DNA from: Bradyrhizobium sp. AZCC 1719 | GTDB lineage: Bacteria > Pseudomonadota > Alphaproteobacteria > Rhizobiales > Xanthobacteraceae | Assembly (NCBI RefSeq): GCF_036924525.1 | Contig: NZ_JAZHRU010000001.1 | Span: forward strand, 4,245,001 to 4,309,000 | Direction of reading: 5' to 3' | Length of the DNA stretch: 64,000 bases | Part shown: positions 1 through 8,202 of the stretch, piece after piece | Layout: each line of letters opens with the position of its first letter | Numbering within the stretch: the stretch's first letter is position 1 | The notes under the pieces: generated by a model | Database searches by the model: none | What the model was told of the DNA's origin: nothing | What the model saw: the letters and a program-made list of their open reading frames with translations, nothing else | Position numbers and translations under genes: made by a program

Positions 1-499
1 GTTGGATAAACCCGCGCCACCATAACTCTTCTCCGATGATATTGACCGCGAAGAATGGCAGCCATACCGCAAGCAGGTAAAGCTGGTCCGTCGCGAGCGG
101 CTTAAAGTGTATGAAATCAGGCTGGGTTGGCAGTTGCGGCCACACCAATACATTCAACGCCTGTAAGCCCGCAATTGCAGCAATTGTGCCACCTATGGCC
201 AGCCCGGTCAGCCGCCAATCGCTCGATGTCATCTTGCGAACCCGCAAGTGTTCGAGGAGTCTTGCCAGTGAGGTGGATTGGATAGTCATTGCTCCGCCAA
301 CGAGGGCGGCAGCCAGGAGGGAGGCCAATACAAGTCCACCGGCAAAAAACCACGCCAGCAACGGTTCCCAGCCGCGAGCTAACAGGCGCGGCATCAACGC
401 GTGAGTTGCAAGCCAGAGCAGGGCCGCCGGTATGCCAAACAACACCACCGATGGTGCAATTCCGATCCGATCCGGAATCTTTGCCTGTTTGATGTCCAT
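1..499 (-). CDS. CPBP-family intramembrane metalloprotease-like protein (3' end outside window)
   Basis: Reading in from the right, the frame starts at ATG 499-497 and stays open to base 2, giving 166 residues without a stop. The protein is very hydrophobic, with likely membrane segments at about residues 18-38, 47-72, 98-120 and 140-156. It then reaches EELWWRG at residues 157-163, which matches the EExxxR motif 1 of the CPBP/Rce1 (CAAX protease, bacteriocin-processing) family. The later His motifs would lie beyond the window edge, so catalytic completeness cannot be judged. The family comprises integral membrane proteases that cut within or next to the bilayer; no substrate can be deduced here. 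The ribosome site upstream of the ATG is weak, so a different start is possible. The family call rests on one motif plus topology. Confidence 0.7.
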   Translation of the reverse strand, partial: MDIKQAKIPDRIGIAPSVVLFGIPAALLWLATHALMPRLLARGWEPLLAWFFAGGLVLASLLAAALVGGAMTIQSTSLARLLEHLRVRKMTSSDWRLTGLAIGGTIAAIAGLQALNVLVWPQLPTQPDFIHFKPLATDQLYLLAVWLPFFAVNIIGEELWWRGFIQ

Positions 500-784
500 T
501 CGATTTTATCGGCGTTTTAGCCTTCGTCTCGCTAGGTAGGTCGGTTCGGAAAGTATGTTACTGCGGCTCGGGCAGATATGCGGCACGTTCTGATATTGGC
601 CACCCTGCCTGCGATTGGTTCGATCCGGACGGCTCTCTTCAACGGCAGGTTATCGGCCCAGTCGCGCAAATATGCATCAGAGGTGCATTTGCAACTTGCG
701 CGAGCGCTTGCGCGCAAAATCTAATTTGCTGAACAGATTCAAGCTGATTTGGGTGGTCCAGCCGTCCGCGCAAAAATACTTTGC
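500..784. other. Intergenic stretch with no supported gene
   Basis: Lies between the start of the CPBP-like gene and the long dispersed repeat. Short open frames exist on both strands but none has a good ribosome site or a recognisable product. It should contain the promoter of the leftward CPBP gene; no clear -35/-10 pair was identified. Confidence 0.5.
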
Positions 785-1305
785 TTCCCTTTCACCCCAA
801 ATCAGTGGCTATTTCCGCGCTGTCCCGCCTCGGCAAGAGGGGCGTATCGCGGTCGTCACGAACGCGAGGCGGGATGCGGTGGACGCGAGGGCGTCGGCGC
901 GCAAAGTGGTCGCAGGGCGAGATCAAAACTCGTGAGCGGCTCGCGGCGCGCAAGATGAACGACGTCATTGCGTACGGCAAAACCGTGTGGTCCTGACACC
1001 CGTGGCTGGTGCCAAGCTGCCGGTGGCGAGTTCGATCCAACCGGATCGACGAGCCATCAAGCCGGCAGCGATGGAGGCAAGAGGAATTCGTCTCCAGGGA
1101 GAGCACGGCATAAGCCGTCAAACCATTGCGCAGGGAATGCCGGAGTGCCTCGGCTGTACCTGTATGCTCGTGTGCGCATCTCTTAGCGCTACTTGCACAC
1201 GAGACCGCGGGTGCAGCAAGCACCCGGCATTCCCTGCACCCTCTCGTTTTGAGGGAAAAGGTTAGACAAACCTCGGGCGCAATTCGCGTCGCGAGAACGC
1301 GAAAC
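785..1305 (+). repeat. Long dispersed repeat, copy 1 (inverted partner at 20935-21440)
   Basis: About 0.5 kb of diverged sequence recurs in reverse orientation at 20935-21440. Shared blocks include a segment at 835-880, GTGTGGTCCTGA near 984, GGGAGAGCACG near 1099, GCGCAGGGAA near 1129, TGTACCTGTATGCTCGTGTG at 1155-1174, and GAGACCGCGGGTGC at 1201-1214, followed by a CTCGGGCGCAA / CGCGAGAACGCG end block. The copies differ by many substitutions and small indels. Short open frames inside it are not conserved between copies, so it is annotated as non-coding repeat. It resembles a repeat common in Bradyrhizobium genomes (from memory, not searched). Function unknown. Confidence 0.8.
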
Positions 1306-1314
1306 TGTATCCAC

Positions 1315-1395
1315 CGTCATTGCGAGCGCAGCGAAGCAATCCATTATCACCGCGAATGCCGAAGGATGGATTGCTTCGCTGCGCTCGCAATGACG
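1315..1395. repeat. Palindromic intergenic repeat (GTCATTGCGAGCG family)
   Basis: An 81-base element whose outer arms are long near-perfect inverted repeats: the left arm begins CGTCATTGCGAGCG and continues AGCGAAGCAATCC, and the right arm is its complement GGATTGCTTCGCT then ends CGCAATGACG. The centre is about 25 bases. Such elements resemble the REP/BIME-like palindromes of Bradyrhizobium. A truncated GTCATTGCGAGG fragment also occurs near 54094. It lies directly after the long dispersed repeat. Confidence 0.85.
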
Positions 1396-1538
1396 CGGGG
1401 AAGGGCGGCGGCCCTAGCGGATACCCCACATATGCGGGATGTGATGCTTCCTTGGTCACACGCAAAATCCTTGCGCCGGCATTTCGCGGACTTCGGTCAC
1501 GTCCATGTGAAAGCCTCGGCTCTGTTCGAATTTGACAA

Positions 1539-1556
1539 TGACTGACCAGTCAGTCA
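1539..1556. promoter_or_regulatory. Palindromic operator candidate for the TetR gene and exporter operon
   Basis: TGACTGAC-CA-GTCAGTCA is an 8+2+8 perfect dyad ending 10 bases before the TetR start codon. A consensus-like TTGACA lies at 1532-1537, just upstream, so the dyad would fall between the -35 and -10 boxes; no good -10 box is visible. The shape is typical of TetR-family autoregulatory operators. Binding is inferred, not shown. Confidence 0.65.
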
Positions 1557-1566
1557 CAAACGAAGC

Positions 1567-2274
1567 ATGACAAATGAAGCCGCCAAAACCGCCAGGAAAT
1601 CGGCTCCGAAGCCGGTCAATCGCCGGACCGGGGCGAAAGCGTCGGCGTCCTCGAAACCGCTGCCGGCTTCCAGCCGCGCCGAACGCGCGGCCGAGCGGCG
1701 CGGGGCCATCATCGCGGCGGCGATGGACGAATTCATCGCGCGCGGCTTTGCGGCGACACGGCTCGACGACATCGCCAAACGCGCCGGTGTCGCCAAGGGC
1801 ACGATCTATCTGCACTTCAAGGACAAGGAATCGATGTTCGAGGAATTGATCCGGACCGCCATCGTACCGCTGGTCACCCGCCTCTGGGCGACGCCCCCGC
1901 AACCCGGAGCATCGGTGCGCGACATGGTGGAGGGCTTTGCCAAAACCTTCATCGAGGAGGTGGCCGCCACGCGACGCGGCGACCTTGTGCGGCTGATCGT
2001 TGCCGAAGGCCCGCGATTTCCTGAGGTCGCCGACTTCTATTACCGCGAAGTGGTGTCGCGAGGCCTCGCGGGCATGCGCGCGCTGATCGAACTCGGCATC
2101 GCGCGTGGCGAGATCCAACACAAGAACCTGGCGCGGTTTCCGCAAATCATGGTCGCGCCCGCGCTCATCGCCGTGATCTGGCAGAGCCTTTTCAGCAGAC
2201 ATGCGCCACTGGATGCCCTCGAAATGTTTCGGGTGCATCTCGATCTGATTTTTGGCGAACGGAGAACAGCATGA
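1567..2274 (+). CDS. TetR/AcrR-family transcriptional regulator of the exporter operon
   Basis: 235 residues. The first ~40 are Lys/Ala/Ser-rich and probably disordered. A TetR-type helix-turn-helix follows at about residues 44-95, with the hallmark stretch TRLDDIAKRAGVAKGTIYLHF, whose GTIYLHF recognition-helix end is near residues 78-84. The C-terminal ligand/dimer domain is helical. The stop overlaps the start of the next gene (2271), so it is the first gene of an operon with an HlyD-type adaptor, an ABC ATPase and an ABC-2 permease. That layout resembles E. coli cecR(ybiH)-ybhGFSR. A palindrome at 1539-1556 directly upstream suggests autorepression. The inducing ligand is unknown. Confidence 0.9.
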   Translation: MTNEAAKTARKSAPKPVNRRTGAKASASSKPLPASSRAERAAERRGAIIAAAMDEFIARGFAATRLDDIAKRAGVAKGTIYLHFKDKESMFEELIRTAIVPLVTRLWATPPQPGASVRDMVEGFAKTFIEEVAATRRGDLVRLIVAEGPRFPEVADFYYREVVSRGLAGMRALIELGIARGEIQHKNLARFPQIMVAPALIAVIWQSLFSRHAPLDALEMFRVHLDLIFGERRTA

Positions 2275-3056
2275 CTTCGTCGCGAACGATAGCGATCCTG
2301 GCCGCGCTGGCGCTGGCCGCCGTGCTCTCCGGTTGCCAGGAGCGCAGGGATCCGGGCTTTCAGGGCTGGGTGGAGGCCGACATGATCTTTGTCAGCCCCG
2401 ACGAAAGCGGACGCGTCACCAAGCTCAATGTGCGCGAGGGTGACGAGGTGAAGCCCGGCATGCAGCTTTATACGGTCGACGACGATTTGCAGCAGGCCGA
2501 CCTCAATCAGAACAAGGCGACGCTCGCCAATGCGCAGCAGACCTATGATCGCGCGGCGTCGCTGAGCAAGACCGGCTCCGGCACACAGGCCAACCTCGAT
2601 TCGGCAACCTCGGCGTTGCGCGTCGCGGAAGCCCGCGTCAATACTTCTCAGACTCGCCTCGCGCGGCGGAGCGGCTTTGCGCCGGTCGGCGGCACCATCC
2701 AGCAGATCTATTTCCGCGAAGGCGAAATGGTGCCGGCGCAGCGGCCGGTACTGTCGATCATGCCGCCCGGCAATATGAAGATTCGCTTCTTCGTGCCGGA
2801 GACAGAACTGCCGAAGCTTGCGATCGGCGACGAGGTGAAGGTGACCTGCGACAATTGCGCGGCCGATCTCACCGCAAAAATCTACTTCATCGCGACGACG
2901 GCGGAATACACCCCGCCGGTCATCTACAGCCTCGATGAGCGCAACAAGCTGGTCTACCTGATCCAGGCACGGCCGAGCCGGCCGGACGTCTTGCGCGTTG
3001 GCCAGCCGATCAGCGTATTCCTCAACGCCCGGACGCCGGTAGCGGAGAAGAAATGA
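2271..3056 (+). CDS. HlyD/YbhG-like periplasmic adaptor lipoprotein of an ABC exporter
   Basis: 261 residues. The N-terminus is a lipoprotein signal: a hydrophobic stretch ends in LSGC with Cys22 as the probable lipidated residue. After cleavage come a short barrel/lipoyl half (about 35-70), a short coiled-coil hairpin (about 75-130, QADLNQNKATLANAQQ onward), then the second lipoyl half (GGTIQQIYFREGEMV) and a beta-barrel domain to the end. This is the membrane-fusion layout, but shorter than the ~330-residue YbhG. It overlaps the TetR gene by 4 bases and the ATPase by 4 bases (ATGA), so the genes are translationally coupled. Inferred role: bridging the inner-membrane ABC transporter to an outer-membrane channel; no TolC-like gene is present in the window. 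Confidence 0.9.
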   Translation: MTSSRTIAILAALALAAVLSGCQERRDPGFQGWVEADMIFVSPDESGRVTKLNVREGDEVKPGMQLYTVDDDLQQADLNQNKATLANAQQTYDRAASLSKTGSGTQANLDSATSALRVAEARVNTSQTRLARRSGFAPVGGTIQQIYFREGEMVPAQRPVLSIMPPGNMKIRFFVPETELPKLAIGDEVKVTCDNCAADLTAKIYFIATTAEYTPPVIYSLDERNKLVYLIQARPSRPDVLRVGQPISVFLNARTPVAEKK

Positions 3057-4000
3057 GTTCGGTTTCGACGACATCTGCCGCGGATATCGCCATCAAGGTC
3101 GACGGGCTGTCGAAATCGTTCGGCGGCCGCGAGGTCGTGCATGACCTCTCGATGCAGGTGAAGCGCGGCTCGATCTACGGCTTTCTCGGGCCGAACGGCT
3201 CCGGCAAGACCACCACCATCCGCATGCTGTGCGGGCTGTTGACACCCGATGCCGGCGAGGGCACCTGCCTCGGCTACGACATCCGCCGCGACGCCGACAA
3301 GATCAAGCGCCTGGTCGGCTACATGACGCAGCGCTTCAGCCTGTATCAGGATCTGTCAGTGCGCGAGAACCTCGAATTCGTCGCACGGCTCTACGGAATG
3401 CGCGACGCGCGGGGCGCCGCGGCCGACATGATCAGGCGGATCGGCCTGAGCGGCCGCGAGGAGCAGCTTGCCGGCGAGCTGTCCGGCGGCTGGAAGCAGC
3501 GCCTGGCGCTCGGCGCCTGCACGCTGCCCAATCCGCAATTGCTGCTATTGGACGAGCCGACCGCCGGCGTCGATCCCAAGGCGCGGCGCGATTTCTGGAA
3601 CGAGATCCACGCGCTCGCCGCCGAAGGCCTGACGGTGTTGGTCTCCACCCATTACATGGACGAGGCCGAGCGCTGTCACGAGATCGCCTATATCGCCTAT
3701 GGCCACCTGCTGGCGCACGGCACGGTCGACGAAGTGATCGAGAAATCAGCGTTGTCGACCTACACGGTTTCCGGCGACGATCTCAACGGGCTTGCGGCCG
3801 AGCTCGCCGGCAAGCCCGGCGTCGACATGGTGGCGCCGTTCGGCACCAGCCTGCACGTCTCGGGGCGCGACAAATCCGCGCTGGAGACAACCATCGCACC
3901 TTATCGCGATAAGAGGGGATGGCGCTGGGAGGACAGCGAGCCGTCGCTGGAAGACGTGTTCATCGATCTCATGAACCGCTCAAAGGACAATTTCCAATGA
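3053..4000 (+). CDS. ABC-2 exporter ATP-binding protein (YbhF-half-like)
   Basis: 315 residues with a complete nucleotide-binding domain: Walker A GPNGSGKT at 46-53, signature LSGGWKQ at 143-149, Walker B LLLLDEP at 163-169, and the switch histidine at 200 (STH). The C-terminal ~90 residues form the accessory domain seen in DrrA/YbhF-type exporters. E. coli YbhF carries two such domains in one chain; this protein has one and probably dimerises. It powers export by the adjacent permease. Its start overlaps the adaptor stop, and its stop overlaps the permease start, which indicates one transcript. Substrate unknown; relatives export cationic drugs or dyes. Confidence 0.93.
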   Translation: MSSVSTTSAADIAIKVDGLSKSFGGREVVHDLSMQVKRGSIYGFLGPNGSGKTTTIRMLCGLLTPDAGEGTCLGYDIRRDADKIKRLVGYMTQRFSLYQDLSVRENLEFVARLYGMRDARGAAADMIRRIGLSGREEQLAGELSGGWKQRLALGACTLPNPQLLLLDEPTAGVDPKARRDFWNEIHALAAEGLTVLVSTHYMDEAERCHEIAYIAYGHLLAHGTVDEVIEKSALSTYTVSGDDLNGLAAELAGKPGVDMVAPFGTSLHVSGRDKSALETTIAPYRDKRGWRWEDSEPSLEDVFIDLMNRSKDNFQ

Positions 4001-5163
4001 GTGCAACCGATGCTGCCAGCCAAAATCGCGACGTGCCGGAGCCTGCCTTCGGCTTCTGGCGGCGCAGCTATGCGATGCTGGTCAAGGAATTCATCCAGCT
4101 CCGCCGCGACCGCGTCTCGTTCGCGATGATCGTGATGATCCCGGTCATGCAGCTACTGCTGTTCGGCTATGCCATCAACACCACGCCGCGTCATCTGCCG
4201 ACGGCGGTGCTCATTCAGGAAGATAGCGATCTGGCGCGCTCAGTGCTGAAGGCGCTGGAGAATACCAAATATTTCCGCTTCACCCGCGAAGTACACAGCG
4301 TCGCCGAGTTCGACGATCTCCTGCAGTCGGGCAAGGTGCTGTTCGGGGTCGAGATCCCGCGCGGCTTCGAGCGCGCGGTGCGGCGCGGCGATCGACCGGC
4401 GCTATTGGTCGCGGCCGACGCCACCGATCCGGTCGCGGCCGGCTCCGCGCTGGGCACGCTCGGCGCAGTGGTGCAGACCGCGCTCGCGCACGACCTTCAC
4501 ATCGGCGATCCGCCCGCGATGCCGTTCGAGATCAGGGCACATGCCCGTTACAACCCGGCCGCGGAATCGCGGCTCAACATCGTGCCAGGCCTTGTCGGCA
4601 CCATCCTGACCATGACCATGCTGATCTTCACCGCGTTGTCGGTGACGCGCGAAATCGAGCGCGGCACCATGGAGAGCCTGCTGTCGATGCCGATCAGGCC
4701 GGTGGAGGTGATGTTCGGCAAGATCATTCCCTATGTGATCGTCGGCTTCATCCAGGCCTCGCTGATCGTCGGCATCGGGGTCCTGCTGTTCGGGGTACCG
4801 ATCCTCGGCAGCGTGGCGCTGCTGGCGGCGCTGACGACGCTGTTCATCACCACCAACCTGTCGATCGGCTATACCTTCTCCACCATCGTGCAGAACCAGT
4901 TGCAGGCGATGCAGATGTCGATGATGTTTTTCCTGCCGAGCATTCTGTTGTCCGGATTCATGTTTCCATTCGCCGGCATGCCGGTCTGGGCACAGTATCT
5001 CGGCGAGGGACTGCCACTGACCCATTACATCCGCATCGTCCGCGCCATCATGCTGAAGGGCGCGGCTCCTTCCAACCTGCAATACGACACGATTGCACTC
5101 ATTGTACTGATGCTGGTGGCGATGACGATCGCCGTGACACGCTTCCGTCGCACGCTCGATTGA
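3997..5163 (+). CDS. ABC-2 family transporter permease (YbhS/YhhJ-like)
   Basis: 388 residues from the ATG at 3997, which overlaps the ATPase stop (ATGA). An upstream in-frame start at 3919 exists but would bury most of its extension inside the ATPase gene. Topology fits ABC-2 permeases: one membrane helix near residues 45-65 (MIVMIPVMQLLLFGYAI), a ~170-residue periplasmic domain, then five C-terminal helices from about residue 200, including the typical REIERGTMESLLSMP and SGFMFPFAGMP segments. Only one permease is present, where E. coli has the YbhS/YbhR pair, so a homodimer is inferred. The operon ends here, followed by a palindromic repeat at 5180. Confidence 0.92.
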   Translation: MSATDAASQNRDVPEPAFGFWRRSYAMLVKEFIQLRRDRVSFAMIVMIPVMQLLLFGYAINTTPRHLPTAVLIQEDSDLARSVLKALENTKYFRFTREVHSVAEFDDLLQSGKVLFGVEIPRGFERAVRRGDRPALLVAADATDPVAAGSALGTLGAVVQTALAHDLHIGDPPAMPFEIRAHARYNPAAESRLNIVPGLVGTILTMTMLIFTALSVTREIERGTMESLLSMPIRPVEVMFGKIIPYVIVGFIQASLIVGIGVLLFGVPILGSVALLAALTTLFITTNLSIGYTFSTIVQNQLQAMQMSMMFFLPSILLSGFMFPFAGMPVWAQYLGEGLPLTHYIRIVRAIMLKGAAPSNLQYDTIALIVLMLVAMTIAVTRFRRTLD

Positions 5164-5179
5164 GGGTATATATTTTGCA

Positions 5180-5258
5180 GTCATTCCGGGGCGCCTCGAA
5201 GAGGCGAACCCGGAATCTCGAGATTCCGGGTTCACGCTTGCGCGTGCCCCGGAATGAC
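5180..5258. repeat. Palindromic repeat A, copy 1 (cloverleaf type)
   Basis: Outer arms GTCATTCCGGGGC and GCCCCGGAATGAC enclose three hairpins: left CGCCTCGAAGAGGCG, central CCGGAATCTCGAGATTCCGG, and right CACGCTTGCGCGTG. It sits 17 bases after the permease stop. AAGGGG just after the element is the ribosome site of the following cyclase gene. Confidence 0.92.
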
Positions 5259-5269
5259 AAGGGGCTTCG

Positions 5270-6580
5270 ATGGTAGGGTTCTGGGGCAAGGGGAAGAGCG
5301 ACCAAGAGCCGGCGGTGTCGGCCGACTTCCAGCGCGCGCTGATGCAGGAAGTGATGAAAACCGAGCTGCTGCGCATCAAGGCGCTGATCGCAACCACCGC
5401 ACTGCTCGCTATCATCCTCTGGACAGTCTACCTGGTTGCGCCCGAGGCGGTGAGCCGCGTGTGGCACGGCAATCTCAAGCCGCATTATCTTTATTCGATC
5501 ATCGTGCCGTTCATCCTGTTCGAGTTGTGGGTGCATGGCGCGATCACCCGCCATATGCGTCAGGGTCGCGACCTGCCGATCTTCCGGCGCTACCTCGGCG
5601 CGCTGATCGAAACCTCGATGCCGACGATCGCGCTGGCGCTGCACATCAACAGCATGGGATCGGTCGCGGCGCTCGGCTTCGTGGTGCCGATGACCTATTT
5701 CATCTTCATCATCCTCTCCACGCTGCGGTTGGATTTCTGGCTCTCCACCTTCACCGGCGCGGTCGCCGCCGTTCAGTTGTTTTGCATGGCGATCTTCTAT
5801 CATCCGCCCACGGGCGACGCCGAGCCCAGCATTTACTATCACGCCGCGCGCAGCCTGATCCTCCTGATCTGCGGCTTGCTGGCTGGCGCCGTCGGGCACC
5901 AGTTGCGGCGGCAGTTCGAGGCGAGCATCAAGGCGGCGACCGCGCGCGACCGCATCACCAATCTGTTCGGCCAACACGTCTCGCCGCAGGTGGTTGAACG
6001 CCTGATGGCAGAAGGCGCCAAGACTGACAGCGACATCCGCCGCGTCGCCGTCATGTTCGTCGATTTCCGCAGCTTCACCGCCGGCGCACGCACTCGCACG
6101 CCGCAGGAGGTGGTGGAGCGGCTCGATGGCGCCTTTGCCGTGCTGGTTGACATTCTCGATCGCCACGGCGGCATCGTGAACAAGTTCCTCGGCGACGGAT
6201 TTCTGGCGCTGTTCGGCGCGCCGCTGGAAGCGCCGGACCCGGCGCACCGGGCGGTTGCCGCGGCGCGCGAAATGCTGGAGGCCAATGCGCGGGTTAATGA
6301 AGCGACGAGCTGGCCGCTGCGCATCGGCATCGGCATTCACCTCGGCGAAGTCGTCGCTGGCAATATCGGGTCGCCGCGGCGCAAGGAATACACGGTGATC
6401 GGCGACACCGTGAACTTCGCCTCGCGGCTCGAAGCGCTCAACAAGGATTTCAATTCGCAATTCCTGATCTCCGAAGCGGTTCGCGACGCGCTGGGCGAAG
6501 CGTGCCGCGATGCCGTCTCGCTCGGCGAGGTGGAGGTCAGGGGCTATGAGCGGCCGATGGCCGTGTGGCGGTTGGCATAG
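5270..6580 (+). CDS. Membrane-anchored class III adenylate/guanylate cyclase
   Basis: 436 residues. The N-terminal half holds about six hydrophobic segments (roughly residues 38-56, 73-90, 110-127, 130-152, 157-177, 194-212). A short linker follows, then a class III cyclase domain from about 255. Metal-binding aspartates are visible in FVDF (Asp265) and LGDG (Asp309). Lys305 in NKFLGDG and the later TVIGDTVNFASRLE motif carry the usual base-recognition and transition-state residues, which favours ATP as substrate. The predicted job is cAMP synthesis controlled by a membrane sensor. AAGGGG before the ATG supports the start. The neighbouring genes share no obvious pathway. Confidence 0.9.
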   Translation: MVGFWGKGKSDQEPAVSADFQRALMQEVMKTELLRIKALIATTALLAIILWTVYLVAPEAVSRVWHGNLKPHYLYSIIVPFILFELWVHGAITRHMRQGRDLPIFRRYLGALIETSMPTIALALHINSMGSVAALGFVVPMTYFIFIILSTLRLDFWLSTFTGAVAAVQLFCMAIFYHPPTGDAEPSIYYHAARSLILLICGLLAGAVGHQLRRQFEASIKAATARDRITNLFGQHVSPQVVERLMAEGAKTDSDIRRVAVMFVDFRSFTAGARTRTPQEVVERLDGAFAVLVDILDRHGGIVNKFLGDGFLALFGAPLEAPDPAHRAVAAAREMLEANARVNEATSWPLRIGIGIHLGEVVAGNIGSPRRKEYTVIGDTVNFASRLEALNKDFNSQFLISEAVRDALGEACRDAVSLGEVEVRGYERPMAVWRLA

Positions 6581-6591
6581 GGAGAGAAAGA

Positions 6592-7506
6592 ATGCAGAGG
6601 CGTTATATCACTGTAGACGTTTTCACCGACCGCGCCTTCGGCGGCAATCCGCTCGCCGTCGTGCTCGATGCCGGCGGGCTGTCGACCGAACAGATGCAGG
6701 CGATTGCCACCGAGTTCAACTATTCGGAGACGACCTTCGTGCTGCCGCCGCGCGAGAGCGCGAACGACGCGCAGGTTCGCATCTTCACCGTGAACAGGGA
6801 GTTACCCTTCGCGGGTCATCCCAATGTCGGCACCGCCTTCGTGCTGGCGATGCTGGCGGCCAAGCCGCCGGCGCGATTGCTGTTCGAGGAGGGGGCAGGG
6901 ATCGTGCCGGTCGAGATCGTGACCGAGCAGGGCAAGGTCGTCAGCACCGAATTCACGGCGCCGCAGCCGCTCAAGCGGATGTCCCATGTCAGTGTCGAAC
7001 AAGCGGCGGCCTGTCTCTCGTTGTCGGCGAATGACGTCAAGAGCGACCGTCATCCGCCGCAGGTCATCTCGGTCGGCCTGGCCTTCCTCGCGGTGGAAGT
7101 TGCCTCCCGCGAAGCGCTGCGGCGAGCGAGGCCCGATGCCGCTGCGTTCGCAAACACTTTCCCGTGTGACGGGAGCGACGCCGTCTATTTCTATACGCGC
7201 GATGTGCCGGCCGGTGAAAGGCCATGCGACTTGCAGGCGCGGATGTTTCATCCGGGCGCCAGTGGACTATCTGAAGATCCCGCGACCGGCAGCGCGACGG
7301 CCGCCTGCGCAGCGCTGCTTGCCGATCTCGACCCCACCAAGGACGGCGAACTGAGATTGCGGATCGGGCAGGGCATCGACATGGGGCGGCCGAGCCTCTT
7401 GCTGACGCGCGTCCGCAAGAAAGATGGCGCGGTCGCTTCGATTCATGTCGGCGGCAGTAGTGTGAAGATGATGGAGGGAACGTTCCGGCTGGATGGCAAG
7501 GGGTGA
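6592..7506 (+). CDS. PhzF-family epimerase/isomerase
   Basis: 304 residues, beginning at the ATG preceded by GGAGAG (6581-6586); an in-frame start at 6565 lies inside the cyclase gene and lacks a ribosome site. The protein has the two-lobed PhzF fold signatures: N-terminal YITVDVFTDRAFGGNPLAVV, the catalytic glutamate in FNYSETTFV (Glu46), the mid-protein FAGHPNVGTAFVL, and the C-terminal SGLSEDPATGSATAA. PhzF proper isomerises an intermediate of phenazine synthesis, but most homologues, including those outside phenazine clusters such as this one, have unknown substrates. Eleven bases separate it from the cyclase, so cotranscription is possible. Confidence 0.9.
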   Translation: MQRRYITVDVFTDRAFGGNPLAVVLDAGGLSTEQMQAIATEFNYSETTFVLPPRESANDAQVRIFTVNRELPFAGHPNVGTAFVLAMLAAKPPARLLFEEGAGIVPVEIVTEQGKVVSTEFTAPQPLKRMSHVSVEQAAACLSLSANDVKSDRHPPQVISVGLAFLAVEVASREALRRARPDAAAFANTFPCDGSDAVYFYTRDVPAGERPCDLQARMFHPGASGLSEDPATGSATAACAALLADLDPTKDGELRLRIGQGIDMGRPSLLLTRVRKKDGAVASIHVGGSSVKMMEGTFRLDGKG

Positions 7507-7516
7507 TGTTCTCGTA

Positions 7517-7587
7517 GCCCGGATGAGCGAAGCGATATCCGGGGGCGGTGTTCGTGTTGACCCGGATGTCGCTGTGCTCATCCGGGC
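7517..7587. repeat. Palindromic repeat C (CCCGGATGAGC family)
   Basis: GCCCGGATGAGC at the left pairs with GCTCATCCGGGC at the right; inside, a second pair ATATCCGGG / CCCGGATGT forms inner arms. It lies between the convergent phzF-like gene and the DUF488 gene, so it may also act as a bidirectional transcription barrier. One copy only in this window. Confidence 0.85.
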
Positions 7588-7593
7588 CACGTT

Positions 7594-8058
7594 CTACACC
7601 TGCGGCGCGACCAGATTCTCCACCTTCACGCCATCGCGCTCCTCGATGATCTCCGCGATCCATTGCCGATGGCAATGGGCGTGGTCGCGCTCATAACAGA
7701 GAATGCACACCGGCCCCGATTGCTTCACCAGCGCCGACAGCTCGTCGAGCTCCTCCTTCGCCTGCGTCGTCTTCAGATGCGCCGAATAGATTTTATGCAG
7801 CAGACCGAACTTGCCGCTGCGCGCGGCCTCGCGGCCGCTCTTCGGCGTCCCGAGGCCTTTGAGGTGCAGATAGGAAATGCCGCGCTCGTCGAGGCCGGCC
7901 GCGAGTTGAGTTTTGGAGAAGCCCGGCCGCCGCGAGGAAGCAACGGCGCGCACGTCCACCAAGAGTTTGACGCCCGACGCTTCTAGCTCGTCGAGCACGG
8001 CCTTCGCCGGCGTTTGCTCATAGCCGATGGTGAAGAGGCGTTGGGTCTTGCGGGCCAT
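7594..8058 (-). CDS. DUF488 domain protein
   Basis: 154 residues, leftward. The full-length match to DUF488 is visible in the opening FTIGYEQTPAKAVLDEL, the DVRAVASSRRPGFSK block, and the C-terminal CILCYERDHAHCHRQWIAE with a Cys/His cluster. The family is widespread and small (110-180 residues) and its biochemical role is unknown. The Cys-Tyr-Glu-x4-Cys-His segment could bind metal or be redox-active, but that is inference. It converges on the phzF-like gene across repeat C. No operon partner is apparent. Confidence 0.85.
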   Translation of the reverse strand: MARKTQRLFTIGYEQTPAKAVLDELEASGVKLLVDVRAVASSRRPGFSKTQLAAGLDERGISYLHLKGLGTPKSGREAARSGKFGLLHKIYSAHLKTTQAKEELDELSALVKQSGPVCILCYERDHAHCHRQWIAEIIEERDGVKVENLVAPQV

Positions 8059-8202
8059 GTCGATATCCGGTGCGTTGATCTGTCATCGGGAAAGCTAGGG
8101 TCGTGCGCGGATGATTTCCATATGCCGCGTTGCCGCCGGGCGCGGCATGTCGCATAGTCCCTGCAAAGAGCCTGTCGAAGGCCCGCATGCACGGGGGACA
8201 CG

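Noticed and set aside
792..1223. 143-codon leftward frame in the dispersed repeat
   Set aside because: Not preserved in the second copy of the repeat at 20935-21440, so coding is unsupported.
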